Source: JBFLVQ01 sp040758525 (GTDB lineage: Bacteria; Acidobacteriota; Blastocatellia; Chloracidobacteriales; JADJPF01). Taken from it: a stretch of 7,550 nt of DNA. The notes under the pieces are model-generated. The model searched no databases and was not told where the DNA came from. It worked only from the letters and a program-made list of their open reading frames with translations. Made by a program: the position numbers and the translations under genes. This document shows positions 5,094 through 7,550 of this stretch, in pieces. Every line of letters starts with the position of its first letter. The first letter of the stretch is position 1. The DNA lies in the NCBI GenBank assembly GCA_040758525.1, contig JBFLVQ010000473.1:1-7550 (forward strand). The letters are read 5' to 3'.

Positions 5094-7058
5094 ACCAGCG
5101 ACAATTATTTGATTATCAGCGAGCTGGTCAATCGATGTGATATTGTTATCATTCTCATTTTCAAAACGAAATCGTCCTACCACATCCAGTAGAGTTTCGC
5201 TCTGGTGAGCTAGTTGCTCACCGCTGGCAGCCAATTTAGTAGAACTTTGTGCATTCTGATCAATAACATCACGTAGTAACTCTACGGAATGGACAACCTG
5301 ACCTGCTCCAGAAGCTTGTTCCTCAGCCGCCGCCCATATCTCTTGCGCTAATTCATTAAGCTTTACTGTTGCCTGACGCATATGATCAGATTCTGCGTTC
5401 TGTTGTGAGGTAACCACACCAATCTCTTGAGAATAACGGCAGACTTCAAAGACACTCTGCTCAACCCTCTTCAATGCTGTGGTAACCTCTTCAGCTTGTA
5501 AAGTGACTTGACTAACAATATCTTGGCTAGCTGTCATCTCTTTAGCGACTTGTCCTACCTCTTTGCGTATACCTTTGATGATCTCGTCGATCTCTTTAGT
5601 ACTCTTGGCACTACGTTCTGCCAGCTTGCGTACCTCTTCAGCTACTACTGCAAAACCGAGCCCATGCTCACCAGCACGTGCTGCCTCAATCGCCGCATTG
5701 AGTGAGAGTAGGTTAGTCTGATCGGCTACATAGGCAATTACATCAACTATCTTACCAATATTGGCAGTGCGCACCTCTAATGCCTCTATGGTATCGGCAG
5801 TATGGCGTATACTATCATTAATCTTCGAGATACCATCAATATTCTTCCCCATTGCCACTACTCCAGAACTAGCTTCTTGACTCGATTTTTCTGCAATGGT
5901 TAACATCTTCTTGGCCATACTGGCAACATGCTGGATAGAATTGATCATCTGGCCAATACGTGTACTTGTTTCCGTCACAAACGCCTGTTGGGAATGTGTG
6001 CTATTAACAACATTCTGTATACTAGCGCTCATCTGATGCATAGCTGCAGTTGTCTCTTCTGTAGAACAAGAGGCCATTTCATTAAGCTTAGAAGCCTGCA
6101 CTGAGGCGGCTGCCAATTCACTACTAGTTCTCGCTAGTTGATCAGAGGTATTGCGTAGGTCGGCAATAGAGTGTTGCAAATTAGCAATCATTATATTGAA
6201 AGCGTTGCCAAAGCCATCAACGGCGGAGCGAGGTTTTACTTGTACGGTGAGATTACCTCTCGCGATCTTACTTGCGACTACTGCCATTTCTCTAATGTAA
6301 TCATAGAAGCTGTTTAGTGAACGGCTCAATTCACCAATTTCATCGACTCGCACATCATAGCGGTAATTATCTACCAGATCACCTTTGGCGGCACGTTTAA
6401 GATGTTCGGCCAATCGTATAATTGGCAGTGCCAGACTCTTGGCAAGCAGATAGGATATTGTCAAGCCACCGGCAAAGAAGCCACATATACACAGCCAAGT
6501 TAGTGTACGTACATTACTGCTTTGCTTACGGGATGCAACTAATAACTCATCTTTCTGTGCAGCAGAGATAATAATAATTTTATCGAAGAGCTTCTCCTGT
6601 TGATGTAACGCAGGCAAATATTGTTGATTGAATAGTGGCAGTGCCGTATCAGGTTTGTTGCTACGTAGTGCGGTTACTATCTCATTCTCTATACGTAAAA
6701 GGGTTTTGCGTTGTACCTCTTCTGCTTGATCAATAAGTCCAGAGATCTCTCCCTCTTTAGCAATACGCTTAATCTCTGCAATATTGGCAAAAAACTCCTG
6801 TTGAATAGGGTTACGCTTTTCTCCTAAACTGGTATCAACACCATTAAGGATCTGGTTATTAACCTGGTTGGCAGTAACTAATAACACATGTTTGGCAGCA
6901 ACAGCCCTCGTTTCTACTGCACTATTAATAATAAGCGCATCTTCTAGGATATTGTAGGCGCTAGTAAGAAGCGTCAAAGTTAATAGCGAGATAAGCGATC
7001 CGACAATGAGCAGGAGCAGAAAACCACTGAACAACTTTACTTTTATATTAAACTTCAT
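5073..7058 (-). CDS. Methyl-accepting chemotaxis protein
   Basis: A 661-residue transmembrane chemoreceptor that would signal to CheA/CheW arrays. The first membrane helix is about 9-33. A helical periplasmic sensor of roughly 150 residues (about 35-183), probably of the four-helix-bundle type, follows; its ligand is not predictable. The second membrane helix is about 184-206. Two successive HAMP-like units then appear (about 207-258 and 259-300), each with an A-K-G-D-L or A-R-G-N-L turn. The signalling coiled coil covers about 300-630. Its tip carries D-Q-T-N-L-L-S-L-N-A-A-I-E-A-A-R-A-G-E and G-F-A-V-V-A-E-E-V-R-K-L-A, the near-invariant kinase-control region. E334/E335 in an S-T-E-E-T-T context are candidate methylation sites. 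There is no C-terminal NWETF-type CheR-binding pentapeptide. No other che gene is in the window, so it is an orphan receptor here. Confidence 0.97.
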   Translation of the reverse strand: MKFNIKVKLFSGFLLLLIVGSLISLLTLTLLTSAYNILEDALIINSAVETRAVAAKHVLLVTANQVNNQILNGVDTSLGEKRNPIQQEFFANIAEIKRIAKEGEISGLIDQAEEVQRKTLLRIENEIVTALRSNKPDTALPLFNQQYLPALHQQEKLFDKIIIISAAQKDELLVASRKQSSNVRTLTWLCICGFFAGGLTISYLLAKSLALPIIRLAEHLKRAAKGDLVDNYRYDVRVDEIGELSRSLNSFYDYIREMAVVASKIARGNLTVQVKPRSAVDGFGNAFNIMIANLQHSIADLRNTSDQLARTSSELAAASVQASKLNEMASCSTEETTAAMHQMSASIQNVVNSTHSQQAFVTETSTRIGQMINSIQHVASMAKKMLTIAEKSSQEASSGVVAMGKNIDGISKINDSIRHTADTIEALEVRTANIGKIVDVIAYVADQTNLLSLNAAIEAARAGEHGLGFAVVAEEVRKLAERSAKSTKEIDEIIKGIRKEVGQVAKEMTASQDIVSQVTLQAEEVTTALKRVEQSVFEVCRYSQEIGVVTSQQNAESDHMRQATVKLNELAQEIWAAAEEQASGAGQVVHSVELLRDVIDQNAQSSTKLAASGEQLAHQSETLLDVVGRFRFENENDNNITSIDQLADNQIIVAGLPATSL

Positions 7059-7063
7059 AAATT

Positions 7064-7070
7064 ACCCCCT
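7064..7070 (-). promoter_or_regulatory. Ribosome binding site of the chemoreceptor gene
   Basis: AGGGGGT on the minus strand lies five bases before the ATG at 7058, in the 53-base gap after the permease stop. It supports this start, which directly precedes the positively charged, hydrophobic first membrane segment. Confidence 0.6.
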
Positions 7071-7111
7071 GGCACAATGGATGCAGTTACCCTGACCTTA
7101 TACTAGTCTCA

Positions 7112-7550
7112 TTAGTCATGGCGTAATGCGATCATTGGATCAACTCTGGCTGCTCGTCGTGCAGGAATATAGCTTGCCACTAATGCCACAATGGCAAGCA
7201 GTACCGGTGTACCTAAAAAAGTGACTGGATCGATAGCACTAATCCCATAAAGCAGACTCGTTATCAGACGTGTAAAGATAATACCTATGGCTAAGCCAAT
7301 ACCAACACCGATCAATATTAACTGTAGTCCATGTTTCAAGACCATTTTAACGACATCTTGTTGCTGTGCACCGAGTGCCATTCGTATACCGATTTCATGT
7401 GTGCGCTGACTTACAGAATAAGCGAGCACACCATAGATTCCCACCATAGCAAGGATCAATGCAATTAAACCGAAGATCGCCAACAGTGAAGCGCCCATAC
7501 GCGGCGCCCAAAGCGCCTGATTAATGACCTCTGACATAACTCTTATATTT
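7112..7550 (-). CDS. ADOP-type (MacB/FtsX) ABC transporter permease, C-terminal part
   Basis: This is the last 146 codons of a large permease, cut by the right edge. The frame stays open past the ATG at 7537, with N-I-R-V before it, so that Met is internal. The sequence has the C-terminal FtsX core: an M-S-E-V-I-N-Q-A-L-W-A-P-R-M lead-in, a membrane helix with G-I-Y-G-V-L-A-Y-S-V, and the coupling segment S-Q-R-T-H-E-I-G-I-R-M-A-L-G-A. Two further helices follow, then Y-I-P-A-R-R-A-A-R-V-D-P-M-I-A-L-R. This pattern is characteristic of acidobacterial duplicated orphan permeases, which have two FtsX units and often no adjacent ATPase gene. FtsX/MacB-type proteins move or mechanically release substrates across the envelope; the substrate here is unknown. 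The chemoreceptor follows 53 bases downstream on the same strand, with no terminator hairpin between, so cotranscription is possible. Confidence 0.9.
   Translation of the reverse strand, partial: NIRVMSEVINQALWAPRMGASLLAIFGLIALILAMVGIYGVLAYSVSQRTHEIGIRMALGAQQQDVVKMVLKHGLQLILIGVGIGLAIGIIFTRLITSLLYGISAIDPVTFLGTPVLLAIVALVASYIPARRAARVDPMIALRHD

Noticed and set aside
1..7550. Mobile element, CRISPR array or prophage
   Set aside because: No transposase, integrase, terminal inverted repeats, spaced direct repeats or phage genes were found, and base composition looks even across the window.

Overview
The window carries seven protein-coding genes, two of them cut by the window edges, on both strands, plus one possible very short leader ORF. 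Base composition is moderately AT-rich and looks even across all genes. No RNA gene, insertion sequence, CRISPR array or integration scar was seen. The rightmost gene is the C-terminal end of a MacB/FtsX-type permease of the ADOP kind (acidobacterial duplicated orphan permease). Together with an ECF sigma factor / membrane zinc-finger pair next to a CHAT protease, this suggests an Acidobacteriota genome, possibly a low-GC Blastocatellia-like lineage. That placement is inference from gene families; there is no phylogenetic marker in the window.

Left block (2-2158). The end of a CHAT-domain (caspase-like) protein runs rightward and meets, with one base between the stop codons, a leftward two-gene operon. 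That operon is an ECF sigma factor followed 18 bases later by a membrane-spanning zinc-finger protein, probably its anti-sigma factor. The latter has a cytoplasmic HxxxCxxC finger, one membrane helix, a long Gln/Glu-rich coiled coil and an outer beta-sandwich-like domain. Upstream of the sigma gene is an 18-codon ORF with a good ribosome binding site, whose stop overlaps the alternative GTG start of the sigma gene.

Centre (2238-4530). A secreted thermolysin-type (M4) metalloprotease precursor is transcribed divergently from the sigma operon. It has a signal peptide, FTP and PepSY propeptide domains, a complete active site and an added C-terminal beta-sandwich domain. A textbook intrinsic terminator follows it.

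Right block (4698-7550). A small two-helix membrane protein with a cysteine cluster, of unknown function, is convergent with and overlaps by 21 bases a large methyl-accepting chemotaxis protein. The chemoreceptor lies 53 bases downstream of the permease gene on the minus strand.

Together the genes describe cell-surface sensing and secretion: an envelope-sensing sigma/anti-sigma switch, a secreted protease, a chemoreceptor and an export-type permease. Direct regulation of the protease by the neighbouring sigma factor is plausible from the divergent layout, but no promoter motif proves it.
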